A stretch of DNA of 24,278 bases from Acidimicrobiia bacterium (GCA_017882945.1 JADGON010000121.1:1-24278), one strand, 5' to 3'. Counted from the stretch's first letter, positions 6,287 to 15,144 are shown. A program made the numbers and translations. Notes: generated by a model not told the origin, from the letters alone.

Positions 6287-9200
6287 GTGGGTTCAGCGGT
6301 GGCAGCAGGTTCGGGGACAGACCGTCGCGGCGACCCCGCGTACCGCACGCTGCTCCCCTACGTCCCCCGCCTGACGGTCGAGTGGGCCGACTCGTCCCCC
6401 GCCCGGACGGCCCGGGTGGTCGACGGATCGCTCCTCTTCGTCGACATCTCCGGGTTCACCAAGATGTCCGAGCGCCTGGCCCGCCAGGGCAAGGTCGGCG
6501 CCGAAGAGGTGACCGACGCGATCGGCACCTGCTTCGAGGCGCTGCTCGAGATCGCGTACCGGGCCGGTGGCGGGCTCCTGAAGTTCGGTGGCGACGCCCT
6601 GCTCCTCCTCTTCACCGGTGACGGGCACGCGGAGCGCGCCGCGGGCTCCGCGCTCGGCATGCAGACCCGCCTCGCCGATGTCGGCCGGCTCGACACCAGC
6701 TCTGGCCGCGTGGTGTTGCGCATGTCCGCAGGAGTGCACACCGACTCGTTCCAGTGCTTCCTCGTCGGCGACTCGCACCGTGAGCTGCTCATGACCGGCG
6801 CGGCCGTCAGCACCCTCACGGACATGGAAGGTGCTGCGAGCGCGGGCCAGGTCGTCGTGAGTGCCGCCACCGCTGCCGCGCTGCCCGCGGATCTGGTCGG
6901 CGAGCCGCACGGCCCGGGCTACCGGCTCCGGCGGGTCCGGCGCTCCACGACCCCCGACCACGACCTGACGGTTGCCGCGACCGTGCGGGACGTCGATCTC
7001 GCGAGCTTCGTCCCCACTGCGATCCGCGCGCACCTGCTGTCGGGCGGCGAGGATCCGGAGCACCGCCAGGCCACGGTCGCGTTCCTCCACTTCGACGGCA
7101 CCGACGAGCTGCTCGAGCGCGAAGGCGCGGACTCCGTCGCCGACGCGATCAACGAGCTCGTCACGGACGTGCAACGCGCGGCCGACGAGCACGAGGTCAC
7201 CTTCCTCGGCACCGACATCGACCACGACGGCGGCAAGGTCATCCTCGTCTCGGGCGCGCCCCGTGCGATGGGCGACGACGAAGAACGCATGCTCTCGACG
7301 CTCCGCCGCATCGCCGACGGGTCTCGCCCGCTCTCGCTGCGCATCGGCGTGAACCGCGGCCCGATCTTCGCCGGTGACGTCGGCCCTCGTTACCGCCGGA
7401 CCTACACCGTGATGGGTGACACCGTGAACCTCGCGGCACGGCTCATGGCCCGGGCCGAACCCGGCCAGATCCTCGCGACAAGCGACGTGCTCGACCGCTC
7501 ACGCGCGACGTACGAGACCCGCGAGCTCGAGCCGTTCTCCGTCAAGGGCAAGCGCCATCCGGTACAGGCCTTCGCCGTCGGCGCGCCGAAGCGCCGGGTC
7601 GAGACGACCACGGCCAACCTGCCCCTCGTCGGGCGCGACGAGGAGATCGCGGCGTTCCACGAGGATCTCGCCGCGCTCCGCGCCGGGCACGGGCGCATGA
7701 TCCAGCTCGTCGGCGATCCGGGGATCGGGAAGAGCCGCCTGATCGAGGAGCTGCGCGGTCTCGCCGGCGACCTCCCGACCTTCACCATCGCCTGCGATCC
7801 GTACGAGGCCAACACTCCGTACACGCCGTTCTGGTGGCTCCTGCACGACATGCTCGGGCTCCCGGAGACCGCCGCGCCCGACGAGATCGCGCAGCGGCTC
7901 CAGGCCATCGTCTCCGAGCGGTGCCCCGAGCTGCTGCCGTGGCTCCCGCTCCTGGCCACGCCCCTGGACCTCGACCTCCCCGACACGGCCGACACCGCGG
8001 CGCTCGCGCCGGAGTTCCGGCGCGAGCGGGTGCACGAGGTGATGGCGGTGTTCCTCGACCGGGCGCTCCCGCACGAAGCCCTCGTGATCCTCGAGGACGT
8101 GCACTGGATGGACGAGGCGTCGGCCGCGGTGCTGCACATCATCGTCGAGAACCTCGGCGACCGGCCCGCGCTCATCTGCGCGACTCGCCGCAACGTCGAG
8201 ACCGGGTTCATCGGCCCGCCCTTCCCCCATGTGCGCACGCTACGGCCGGCACCGCTCACCCCGGAGCAGTCGTCTGCCGCGCTCGTCGCCGCGACCGAAG
8301 ACTCGCCGCTGCGTCCGCACGAGATCGCGACCCTGGCCGAGCGCGCCGCGGGCAACCCGCTGTTCCTGGCCGAGCTGATGCAAGCCGCGGCCGCCACCGG
8401 AGACGTGGACTCGCTCCCCGATTCGATCGACGCGGTGATCACCGCGCAGATCGACCGGCTGCCGACCGTCCAGCGTCGCCTGCTTCGCTACGCGTCAGTG
8501 CTCGGTCACACGTTTCGGGTCGAGGAGCTCGCGGCGCTGGTCGCCGACGAGCTCCCGCCGCCCGACGCGGCAACCTGGCGCAGCCTGGACGGCTTCCTCG
8601 GCTTCGTCGCGGGTGATGTCGTGCGCTTCCGCCACGCCATGTTGCGCGACACCGCCTACGAGGAGCTCCCGTTCCGGCGCCGCCGGGAGCTGCACGCGCG
8701 CGCGGGTGACGCGATCGCCGCCGGGCTCGGCGACCATCCCGAGAGCGAAGCCGAGCTGCTCTCGTTGCACTTCTTCCACGCCCAGCGATTCGAAGAAGCC
8801 TGGCGGTACGCGGGCATCGCCGGGACCCGGGCGCGGGACAAGTACGCGAACGTCGAAGCCGCAGAGTTCCTCGAGCGTGCGATCGCCGCGTCGAAGCGCG
8901 TCCCGGAGCTCGCACCCGAGGACATCGCCGAGATCTGGGAAGCGCTGGGTGACGTGCGCGAGCGTTCGGGCATCTTCGACCGGGCGCGCGCTGCGTACCG
9001 CGCCGCGCGACGAGCGCGCGCCGGGGACCCCGTCGGCGAAGCCGAGCTGCTGCTCAAGGAAGCGTGGATCGCCGAGACCGACGGACGGCTCTCGAACGCG
9101 GTGCGCATCGTGCGCCGCGGCTACCAGCTGCTGGAAGGCGCGCCGCCGGAGGACGTGGTCGGGGTCCGCGCCAGCCTGACCGCGTTCTACGCCGCGGTCC

Positions 9201-10180
9201 GCGCCGGCCAAGGCCGATTCGAAGAGGCCGTCACTGCCGGTCTGATCGCGATCGACGAGGCCACCAGCTCCGGCAACCTCGAAGCCGAAGCCCACGCCCG
9301 GTTCATCCTCGACTGGGCGTACGTGCTTCTCGGCCGGCCCGAGCTGGCGGTGCACTCGGCCCGCGCGTTGGAGATCTACGAGGAGCTCGGCAACTTCGAC
9401 CGTCAGGCCGTCGTCCTGAACAACCTGGGCGGGTTCGCGTACTACGAGGGCCGCTGGGACGAAGCGATCTCGCTCTACGAGCAGGGTCGCAACATCCGGC
9501 TCCGCACCGGCAACGAGGTCGAGGCGTCGTTCGTGGCGTGCAACATCGGCGAGGTGCTCACGGAGCAGGGCCGCCTCGACGAGGCCGGCACCTGCTTCCG
9601 CGACGCGCTTCGCGTTGCACGTGCGGCCAAGAAGCCCTACGTGGCCGCCACCGCGCTCCAGCACCTCGGTCGGGTCGCGATGCTCGCGGGCGAGACCGAC
9701 CGGGCGTTCAACCTGCTCGGCGAGGCGCGCGCCCAGTTCGACGGGATGCGCAACGCAGACGATGTGTCCGAGGTGGACGTGCTGCTCGCGGAGTGCCATC
9801 TCCTCGCCGGGGATCCGGCGCGAGCGCTCGAGCTCGTCGCGGCGACGACCGCGGCGAACCCCACGCGCCTGCCGGCGCTCGAGCGCACCCGGGGCCGGGC
9901 CCTGGCGGCGCTGGGCGACGACGCCGCAGCGCGCGAAGCACTCGAGTCGAGCCTCGCCGAGGCGCGCGACCAGGACGCGCTCTACGAGATCGCGCGCACC
10001 CTTGACGCGCTCGTGGCACTCGACCTGCGGGCGGGCGATCTCGCGTCAGCCGAGCCGCGCGAAGCCGAGTGCTCCGCGCTGCTCGCCCGACTCGGCGTTC
10101 ACGTCGAGGCGGAGCGCCACATCGATCTCAGCGACGACCGAACTTCGGATCTCCCGACAGCAGCAGGATCTCGAACCTAA
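6287..10180 (+). CDS. Tandem class III nucleotidyl cyclase-ATPase-TPR protein (soluble adenylyl cyclase-like)
   Basis: The 1,297-residue protein has cyclase domain 1 (about 30-210), cyclase domain 2 (about 255-425), an AAA/STAND-type ATPase (about 440-700) and TPR-like helical repeats (about 860-1270). Domain 1 keeps both metal aspartates, D53 in FVDISGFT and D103 in KFGGDALL, but lacks the NxxxR motif. Domain 2 has lost both metal positions (H268, K317) but keeps VMGDTVNLAAR with N381 and R385. It has Thr374 where class IIIa enzymes have Asp, a class IIIb feature. Together they could form one composite active site. The ATPase has Walker A GDPGIGKS (K482) and Walker B VILEDVHW (D604). The order matches mammalian ADCY10. 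Start GTG 6287 is the first available; GTG 6299 is an alternative. Its last 53 bp overlap the convergent surface-protein gene. The ligand and the cyclic nucleotide made are unknown. Confidence 0.92.
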   Translation: MGSAVAAGSGTDRRGDPAYRTLLPYVPRLTVEWADSSPARTARVVDGSLLFVDISGFTKMSERLARQGKVGAEEVTDAIGTCFEALLEIAYRAGGGLLKFGGDALLLLFTGDGHAERAAGSALGMQTRLADVGRLDTSSGRVVLRMSAGVHTDSFQCFLVGDSHRELLMTGAAVSTLTDMEGAASAGQVVVSAATAAALPADLVGEPHGPGYRLRRVRRSTTPDHDLTVAATVRDVDLASFVPTAIRAHLLSGGEDPEHRQATVAFLHFDGTDELLEREGADSVADAINELVTDVQRAADEHEVTFLGTDIDHDGGKVILVSGAPRAMGDDEERMLSTLRRIADGSRPLSLRIGVNRGPIFAGDVGPRYRRTYTVMGDTVNLAARLMARAEPGQILATSDVLDRSRATYETRELEPFSVKGKRHPVQAFAVGAPKRRVETTTANLPLVGRDEEIAAFHEDLAALRAGHGRMIQLVGDPGIGKSRLIEELRGLAGDLPTFTIACDPYEANTPYTPFWWLLHDMLGLPETAAPDEIAQRLQAIVSERCPELLPWLPLLATPLDLDLPDTADTAALAPEFRRERVHEVMAVFLDRALPHEALVILEDVHWMDEASAAVLHIIVENLGDRPALICATRRNVETGFIGPPFPHVRTLRPAPLTPEQSSAALVAATEDSPLRPHEIATLAERAAGNPLFLAELMQAAAATGDVDSLPDSIDAVITAQIDRLPTVQRRLLRYASVLGHTFRVEELAALVADELPPPDAATWRSLDGFLGFVAGDVVRFRHAMLRDTAYEELPFRRRRELHARAGDAIAAGLGDHPESEAELLSLHFFHAQRFEEAWRYAGIAGTRARDKYANVEAAEFLERAIAASKRVPELAPEDIAEIWEALGDVRERSGIFDRARAAYRAARRARAGDPVGEAELLLKEAWIAETDGRLSNAVRIVRRGYQLLEGAPPEDVVGVRASLTAFYAAVRAGQGRFEEAVTAGLIAIDEATSSGNLEAEAHARFILDWAYVLLGRPELAVHSARALEIYEELGNFDRQAVVLNNLGGFAYYEGRWDEAISLYEQGRNIRLRTGNEVEASFVACNIGEVLTEQGRLDEAGTCFRDALRVARAAKKPYVAATALQHLGRVAMLAGETDRAFNLLGEARAQFDGMRNADDVSEVDVLLAECHLLAGDPARALELVAATTAANPTRLPALERTRGRALAALGDDAAAREALESSLAEARDQDALYEIARTLDALVALDLRAGDLASAEPREAECSALLARLGVHVEAERHIDLSDDRTSDLPTAAGSRT

Positions 10181-12881
10181 CGTCGCCGTGGCGGTCCACC
10201 GACCGGGCGTCGACGCACGGTGACGGGTCGGCGACGCCGCTGTGCGGACCCAGCAACGAGTCGCGGTGCAGGAACCAGAGCCACCACGACCACCAGCCGC
10301 GGTACTCGTGGTGGTGGCGGTCGAAGCGCGGCCGCGGTGCGCAGTCGGGCACGACGACGATCGGTCCACCGTCCGCCTTCTGCACGTAGAGCTTCGAGAA
10401 CAACCCGCGCCCGGCGACCGTCCGGTCCCAGGTGATCGCCACCTTGGCCGGGTTCATCGGGTCCTCGTAGCCCGCGAACGGGCTGACGAAGGCGGTCTTG
10501 CCGCTGCAGCGCTGGCCACCGCAGAAGCTGAGCGTCGAGTCGTTCTCGGCCAGCAGCGAGATCGGCGCGCCCGGACCGGTGTTCGGGAGCGTGAAGCTGA
10601 TGATCGTGTTGTCCGCGGGAGTCGCGGTCGTGCCGGTCGAGAGCGTCCCGCCGGGCGGCACGAAGCCCTGCGCCTGGCCGGGCACCTGCGGTGCGATCGT
10701 CGTGTCGGCGTCAGCCGGAGGTGTGGGACCGGTCTGATCCGAGCTGCCCACGGCCATCGTGGTGATGGTGCCGCCGTCCGGAACGGCTCCGGGCACCATG
10801 ATCACGGCCCGGATGGTGGCCGCCCCGCCGCCGCCGTTGATCGTGCCGAGGTGACAGGTCACGGTCGCAGCGGCCGGCGGGTCGCACGTGCCTTGGCTCG
10901 GGGTGATCGACGTCAACGTCGAACTCGAGGGCAGCGTCAGCGTGACGTCCACGCCGGTGGCCGGCGCGGTTCCGGTGTTGGTGGCGGTCACGGTGTTCAG
11001 CACCTGGCCACCGACGGTCACCACCGGAGGCTCGCTCGTGCTCGTGACCGACAGTGCCGCACCGGACGCGGCGGTCCACGTCTTGGTGACGTCGTTCGAG
11101 CTCACCGTGGTGGCTCCGTCAGGCGCCGACGCGCGGATGGTGTCGGTGCCGGCGATCGCGCTCGAGTACGTGAAGCCGGCGTTGCCGGACCCGTCGGTCG
11201 TGGAGGTCCCCAACGGTCCCGTGTTCGGGCCCGACACGACGGCGAACGACACCGCGACGCCGGCTTGCGCGACGCCACCCCGAGACGCGAGGGCGGTGAC
11301 CGTGTGGTTCGTTCCCACCGGGTTCGTCGCGGTGTCCGGAGTCAGCGAGAGCACGAGTGGCAGCGCCACCGAGGTCCACGTCTTGGTGACCGAGTTCGAG
11401 AGCACGGTGGTCGCGCCGTCGAGCGCGGACGCCTGGATCGTGTCGGTGCCGGCGGTCGGGCCACCGGTGTAGGTGAAGGTCGCCTGACCGGTCGCGTCCG
11501 TCGTCGCGCTTCCCGACGATCCGAAGTTCGGGCCGGAGGTCACCGAGAACGACACCGCGACGCCTGCTTGCGCAGCCCCGTTGCGGGTCGCGGTTGCGGT
11601 GACGGTGTGCGGGGTCCCGACCGGGTTCGTCGCGCTGGCCGGAGTCAGGTTGATGACGAGCGGGTTGGCCGAAGCCGTCACCGTGACCGGCGCGGTCGGG
11701 CCGGTGGGTGCGACCGTGTAGTCCGCGGAAGTCCCGGTCGCCTCGTTCGTGTAGGTACCGGGCGTCGACGTTGCCGTGACCGAGAAGTGCACCGACGCGC
11801 TGCCCGCGCCGGGCACCGAGATGCCGGACCAGGTGAGGTCCTGGCCGGCGACCGACGGGTTCGCGGTCGTCGCCCCGGTGGTGGAGCCGGGCACGTAGCT
11901 GAAGCCGGCCGGCAGGGCGTCGGTCAGCGTGTCGAGCGGGACCGCCACCGCGTTCGGGTTCGTCGCGGTGATCGTGTAGCCGTCGGAGGCACCCGCGCCG
12001 ACGGATCCGGCGTCCGCCGTCTTCGCCAGGGAGAGCGGCAGGCGGCCGAGCGGCGAGAACGTGATGAGCGACGAGACGGTCGACGATCCGGCCGCCGCGA
12101 CATTGACATCCCAGCTGAGGCCCGCGCCGTTGTCCAGCAACGTGTTGCAGACGCAGGTGTTCGGGAACGGCTGGAGGCTCGTGATCTGGGACCACACCGT
12201 CGAGTAGCCGTCTTCCATGTACCGGCTGCCCGCGGTGAGCGGGAACCACTGCTCGATCCGGCTGCCCGGGTCGAGACCGGTCGTGCACGCGACCGCGCCG
12301 GTCGTCGCGTCGACCGCGCCGTACCCGCTGTCCGAGCTCTGGAGGTAGCAGTCAGCCGCGCGGTAGACGCGCACGGCCTTCGACGTTCCACTCGAGTTCG
12401 TCACCTGGATGTCGGTGCGGTACGACTCGAGGCCGGTCGTGTAGGTGTCGGTCTGCGTGACCCCGACCCCGGTGTCACCGGCAGCCACCACCGTGACGAT
12501 CTTGTAGGGATCCGCGTCGGTTCCGGAGCCGGTCGGACCGGTCTGGCTGACGGGCGTGAACGGGGTGATGGACGGCTGCCCGGCGGGAATCGACGCGGGA
12601 CTGAAGTAGCCGGTGCCGTCGACGACGATGAACGTCCCGCACGCGGTGTCGCCGAAGAACTCGCCCGCGGTGTCGCCGGTGTGGTTGACCGAGCAGTTCA
12701 GCTGATCGCTGATGCCGACTGCGGTCAGTGGTCCCGCCGACGCGATCGTCGCCGTCGCGGCACCGGCACTGACGGCTCCCAGCACCACGACGAGCGGAAC
12801 CATCACCGCGATCGTGAAGATGGCGACCATGGACCGCGCTCCATGGTGCGTCGCGCCACAACCCCGGAATCTGCTCTTCAT
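10128..12881 (-). CDS. Large secreted surface protein with DUF11-like and tandem Ig-like (Big-1 type) domains
   Basis: The 917-residue protein starts with a signal peptide (hydrophobic about 18-40, cleavage near SAGA-ATA). An unassigned N-terminal region (to about 275) contains several cysteines. A DUF11-like beta domain (about 280-395) is followed by two tandem Ig-like repeats of about 98 residues (about 408-505 and 509-606), another DUF11-like domain (about 608-720) and a C-terminal region. The Ig repeats share TNPVGT, AQAGVAVSF and VTKTWT. The C-terminal region contains FCGGQRC, GKTAFVSPFAGYEDP and a tail rich in His and Trp. No sortase motif or C-terminal membrane helix is visible. The ATG at 12881 has GGGGAGGA about 6 nt upstream, and a promoter fits at 12950-12921. 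Big-1/DUF11 proteins usually act in adhesion or as surface coats; its binding partner is unknown. Confidence 0.85.
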   Translation of the reverse strand: MKSRFRGCGATHHGARSMVAIFTIAVMVPLVVVLGAVSAGAATATIASAGPLTAVGISDQLNCSVNHTGDTAGEFFGDTACGTFIVVDGTGYFSPASIPAGQPSITPFTPVSQTGPTGSGTDADPYKIVTVVAAGDTGVGVTQTDTYTTGLESYRTDIQVTNSSGTSKAVRVYRAADCYLQSSDSGYGAVDATTGAVACTTGLDPGSRIEQWFPLTAGSRYMEDGYSTVWSQITSLQPFPNTCVCNTLLDNGAGLSWDVNVAAAGSSTVSSLITFSPLGRLPLSLAKTADAGSVGAGASDGYTITATNPNAVAVPLDTLTDALPAGFSYVPGSTTGATTANPSVAGQDLTWSGISVPGAGSASVHFSVTATSTPGTYTNEATGTSADYTVAPTGPTAPVTVTASANPLVINLTPASATNPVGTPHTVTATATRNGAAQAGVAVSFSVTSGPNFGSSGSATTDATGQATFTYTGGPTAGTDTIQASALDGATTVLSNSVTKTWTSVALPLVLSLTPDTATNPVGTNHTVTALASRGGVAQAGVAVSFAVVSGPNTGPLGTSTTDGSGNAGFTYSSAIAGTDTIRASAPDGATTVSSNDVTKTWTAASGAALSVTSTSEPPVVTVGGQVLNTVTATNTGTAPATGVDVTLTLPSSSTLTSITPSQGTCDPPAAATVTCHLGTINGGGGAATIRAVIMVPGAVPDGGTITTMAVGSSDQTGPTPPADADTTIAPQVPGQAQGFVPPGGTLSTGTTATPADNTIISFTLPNTGPGAPISLLAENDSTLSFCGGQRCSGKTAFVSPFAGYEDPMNPAKVAITWDRTVAGRGLFSKLYVQKADGGPIVVVPDCAPRPRFDRHHHEYRGWWSWWLWFLHRDSLLGPHSGVADPSPCVDARSVDRHGDVRFEILLLSGDPKFGRR
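11063..11357 (-). repeat. Second Ig-like tandem repeat unit of the surface protein
   Basis: This unit begins LVLSLTPDTATNPVG and ends VTKTWTAASG. It is about two-thirds identical by eye at the protein level to the unit at 11365-11660, with one residue of length difference. Confidence 0.75.
11365..11660 (-). repeat. First Ig-like tandem repeat unit of the surface protein
   Basis: This unit begins LVINLTPASATNPVG and ends VTKTWTSVA. It was probably created with its neighbour by in-frame duplication of about 300 bp. Conservation is highest over AQAGVAVSF, GPN.G and AGTDTI.ASA.DGATTV.SN. Confidence 0.75.
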
Positions 12882-12920
12882 CGCCCGTCCTCCCCTGCCC
12901 TGACCTGCCGTGAAACCGGC

Positions 12921-12950
12921 ACCTTAGAGGTGGTGAGGGGCAGTTGTGAA
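12921..12950 (-). promoter_or_regulatory. Promoter of the surface-protein gene (TTCACA-18-TAAGGT)
   Basis: On the minus strand TTCACA (12950-12945) is followed after 18 nt by TAAGGT (12926-12921). This is one mismatch from the -35 consensus plus a good TAnnnT -10. Transcription would begin near 12914, giving a leader of about 33 nt with the GGGGAGGA ribosome-binding site before ATG 12881. Confidence 0.55.
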
Positions 12951-13102
12951 GGGGTGAGGTCAATGACCGTTCCATGGCCCACTCAGCGGGAACGTCCCAT
13001 TCTTACCCTCCGTGAAGCTTCGCGCGCTCCGCGCGCGGGAGATGCGGCTCCGCACCGAAACGGGTCAAGCCGGCGTCGACTCCGGTCGAAACTCCGGCCG
13101 AC
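12951..13102. other. Intergenic remainder between surface protein and pentapeptide gene
   Basis: The 221-bp divergent gap holds the surface-protein promoter on its left side. On the right there is a possible -10 box, TACCCT (13004-13009), and a small CGCGCG/CGCGCG stem (13021-13035, loop CTC). ACTCCGG occurs twice just before the pentapeptide start. No convincing Shine-Dalgarno sequence precedes ATG 13103, and no gene is apparent here. Confidence 0.3.
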
Positions 13103-13489
13103 ATGTCGCAGCAGAAGACGATCAATGGCTACCGAATCGAGCCGTTCGCGAACCTTCAGGGGGCGCAGCTCCAGCGCGCCCGCCTGGGCGGGATGAACCT
13201 GTACTGCGTGAACCTCCGCAACGCGGACCTCTCCGACGCAGACCTGCGTGGCACCTACCTCGCCGAGGCCCAGCTGAGTGGAGCGCTGCTCATCGCGTGC
13301 GACATGACCGGCGTCAACCTCGCGGGCGCCACGCTGCATCGGGCGATGCTCAACGGCGCCGACCTGACCGAGGCGAACCTGCGCAACGCGGATCTCAGCG
13401 CGGCACGGGTCTACGGCGCGGACTTCAAGGGCGCGAAGTTCTGCAAGACCCTCATGCCTGACCTCAGGGTGAACAACCAGGACTGTTAG
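13103..13489 (+). CDS. Pentapeptide-repeat protein
   Basis: The 128-residue protein is built almost entirely of A(D/N)Lxx pentapeptides between about residues 17 and 118 (for example LRNADLSDADLRG, NGADLTEANLRNADLS). This predicts a short right-handed quadrilateral beta-helix of roughly five coils. There is no signal peptide or membrane segment, so it is probably cytosolic. Some family members (MfpA, Qnr) mimic DNA and protect gyrase, but most have no known role, and nothing here links this one to gyrase. The C-terminus ends NNQDC with an exposed cysteine. It lies 52 bp upstream of the acyl-CoA synthetase, which has its own promoter box. Confidence 0.9.
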   Translation: MSQQKTINGYRIEPFANLQGAQLQRARLGGMNLYCVNLRNADLSDADLRGTYLAEAQLSGALLIACDMTGVNLAGATLHRAMLNGADLTEANLRNADLSAARVYGADFKGAKFCKTLMPDLRVNNQDC

Positions 13490-13509
13490 ACCGGTTGGAG
13501 AGGGTCCGG

Positions 13510-13524
13510 CTGCTCGGGGAGCAG
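13510..13524. terminator. Small hairpin after the pentapeptide gene
   Basis: CTGCTC (13510-13515) and GAGCAG (13519-13524) form a 6-bp stem with a GGG loop, 20 nt after the pentapeptide stop and 4 nt before the next -10 box. It may be a weak terminator or an operator half-site. There is no U-tract. Confidence 0.3.
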
Positions 13525-13528
13525 TAAG

Positions 13529-13534
13529 TAGCCT
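13529..13534 (+). promoter_or_regulatory. -10 box (TAGCCT) for a leaderless acyl-CoA synthetase transcript
   Basis: TAGCCT ends 7 nt before ATG 13542 and no Shine-Dalgarno sequence intervenes. It is identical in sequence and nearly so in spacing to the boxes before the dioxygenase and glpD. No -35 box is evident. Confidence 0.55.
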
Positions 13535-13541
13535 GCGAGGG

Positions 13542-15143
13542 ATGTCGGATTGGAGCTTCGCCAGGGTCTGGGACGCCGTTGCCGGCGCCGTGCCCGACCG
13601 CGAAGCCATCATCTGCGGTCCGACCCGGCGCACGTACGGAGAGCTCGAGCAGCGCGCGGCGGGCCTCGCGTCCTGGATGTGGGAGTCGGGCGTGCGACCC
13701 GAGTCCAAGGTCGCGATCAACCTCACCAACCGGCCCGAGTACCTCGAGACGTTCTACGCCGCGCTGAAGATCGGGGCGGTTCCCGTGAACGTGAACTACC
13801 GCTACGGGACCGAAGAGATCCGGTACCTGCTCGACGACAGTGACGCGACGGTCGTCGTCACCGAGGCTGCGTTCGCCAAGGACACCCGCAAGGCCGCCCA
13901 CTACATCGGACGCCGCATCGGCAAGAAGTTCGAGCCGGCGGTCATCGAGATCGGCAGCGAGCTCGAAGCCGCGATCGCGGGGGCGACGGACGACGGCTGG
14001 CGCGAGCGCACCCCGAGCGGCGACGACCTCATGTTCCTCTACACCGGCGGCACCACCGGCATGCCGAAGGGCGTGATGTGGCGCACCGACGACCTCTACG
14101 TCGCGCTGTGGCAGATGGGCCGCCCGGGCTCCGAGCCGCCCGACCCGCTCGCCGCGGTGCTCGCCGGCAAGCGGGCCGCGACCGCGTTCCCCGCGTGCCC
14201 GCTCATGCACGGCACCGGCCTCTTCATCACGCTCTCCACGCTGGCGGGGGGCGGATCCGTGGTGCTCATCGACAAGGTCGGCCTCGATGCCCCGCTCATC
14301 TGGACCGAGGTCGAGCGCAACGCGGTCCAGATCCTCACCATCGTCGGCGACGTGTTCGCGCGCCCGTTGCTCACCGCGCTCGATGCCGAACCCGACCGTT
14401 GGGATCTCTCCAGCCTGCGCGCCATCACCTCGAGCGGGGTCACTTGGAGCCCCGAGGTCAAGCGCGCCCTGCTCGACCACCTTCCGGACGTCACCATGCT
14501 CGACTCGCTCGGTGCATCCGAAGGGCTGATGAGCCGGTCCGCCGCGAAGTCCGGTGACGCGAAGATCGCCGCGGCGCGGTTCGCGGTCAACGACCGGGTG
14601 AAGGTCGTCACCGAAGACGGACGCGAAGTCACACGCGGGACCGAGGAGGTCGGGATGGTGGCCGTCGGTGGCCGCATCCCGCTCGGCTACTACAAGGACC
14701 CCGAGAAGACCGCCAAGACGTTCCGGCTCATCGACGGTGTCCGCTACTCGGTCCCGGGCGACTACGCGACCGTGGACGAGGACGGCACCATCCGGCTGCT
14801 CGGGCGCGGGTCGGCCACGGTGAACACCGGCGGCGAGAAGGTGTACCCGGAGGAGATCGAGCTCACGCTGCGCAAGAACAAAGGCGTGTTCGACTGCGTG
14901 GTCGTCGGCGTGCCGGACGAGCGCTTCGGCGAGACGGTCATCGCCCTCGTCCAGGTGACGGACGGGTACGTCACGGACGAAGCCGAGCTGCAGGCGTTCT
15001 GTCGGAGCCGCGGGCTCGCGGGGTACAAGATCCCGCGCCGCATCCTGTTCACCGACACGTTGCGACGCGCACCGAACGGCAAGGCGGACTACAAGCTGCT
15101 GCGCGAGATGGCCGCGGACCTGCTCGGCATGACCGGAGGTTGA
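13542..15143 (+). CDS. Acyl-CoA synthetase (AMP-forming, FadD19/FadD3-like)
   Basis: The 533-residue ANL-superfamily ligase activates a carboxylic acid to its CoA thioester through an acyl-adenylate. The phosphate-binding loop YTGGTTGMPKGVMW lies at about 167-180. DSLGASEG corresponds to the A5 motif, GDYATVDEDG to the A7 region, and NGKADYK carries the catalytic lysine K514. The GMPKGVMWR variant resembles the FadD19-type CoA ligases of mycobacteria and rhodococci that act on steroid side chains, as well as broader medium/long-chain ligases, so substrate cannot be fixed from sequence. Length is full. It is probably cytosolic. The NYN/S1 gene starts 1 bp after its stop, so the two are cotranscribed even though no functional link is obvious. 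Confidence 0.94.
   Translation: MSDWSFARVWDAVAGAVPDREAIICGPTRRTYGELEQRAAGLASWMWESGVRPESKVAINLTNRPEYLETFYAALKIGAVPVNVNYRYGTEEIRYLLDDSDATVVVTEAAFAKDTRKAAHYIGRRIGKKFEPAVIEIGSELEAAIAGATDDGWRERTPSGDDLMFLYTGGTTGMPKGVMWRTDDLYVALWQMGRPGSEPPDPLAAVLAGKRAATAFPACPLMHGTGLFITLSTLAGGGSVVLIDKVGLDAPLIWTEVERNAVQILTIVGDVFARPLLTALDAEPDRWDLSSLRAITSSGVTWSPEVKRALLDHLPDVTMLDSLGASEGLMSRSAAKSGDAKIAAARFAVNDRVKVVTEDGREVTRGTEEVGMVAVGGRIPLGYYKDPEKTAKTFRLIDGVRYSVPGDYATVDEDGTIRLLGRGSATVNTGGEKVYPEEIELTLRKNKGVFDCVVVGVPDERFGETVIALVQVTDGYVTDEAELQAFCRSRGLAGYKIPRRILFTDTLRRAPNGKADYKLLREMAADLLGMTGG
15135..15140 (+). promoter_or_regulatory. Ribosome-binding site deciding the GTG start at 15145
   Basis: GGAGGT lies 4 nt before GTG 15145, inside the last codons of the acyl-CoA synthetase. 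It is the best Shine-Dalgarno sequence I noticed in the window. It fixes the start of a gene whose first codon directly follows the previous stop. Confidence 0.7.
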
Positions 15144-15144
15144 T

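Noticed and set aside
6184..6348. Longer TetR N-terminus using the open frame to 6348
   Set aside because: It would translate through the inverted repeat and consists of Pro/Arg-rich residues not found in the family. Tandem GTG codons at 6183/6180 fit better.
13021..13035. CGCGCG stem upstream of the pentapeptide gene as an operator or terminator
   Set aside because: Alternating CG runs form such stems by chance in GC-rich DNA, and nothing else supports a role.
10242..13196. Very long plus-strand open frame opposite the surface-protein gene
   Set aside because: It is Arg/Gly/Val-rich with no recognisable domain and is antisense to a gene with signal peptide, RBS and domain structure. Long antisense frames are expected at this GC content.
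13012..13461. GTG-initiated frame starting near the TACCCT box
   Set aside because: It becomes an Arg/Gln-rich shadow of the pentapeptide gene, which has a clear repeat pattern in another frame.
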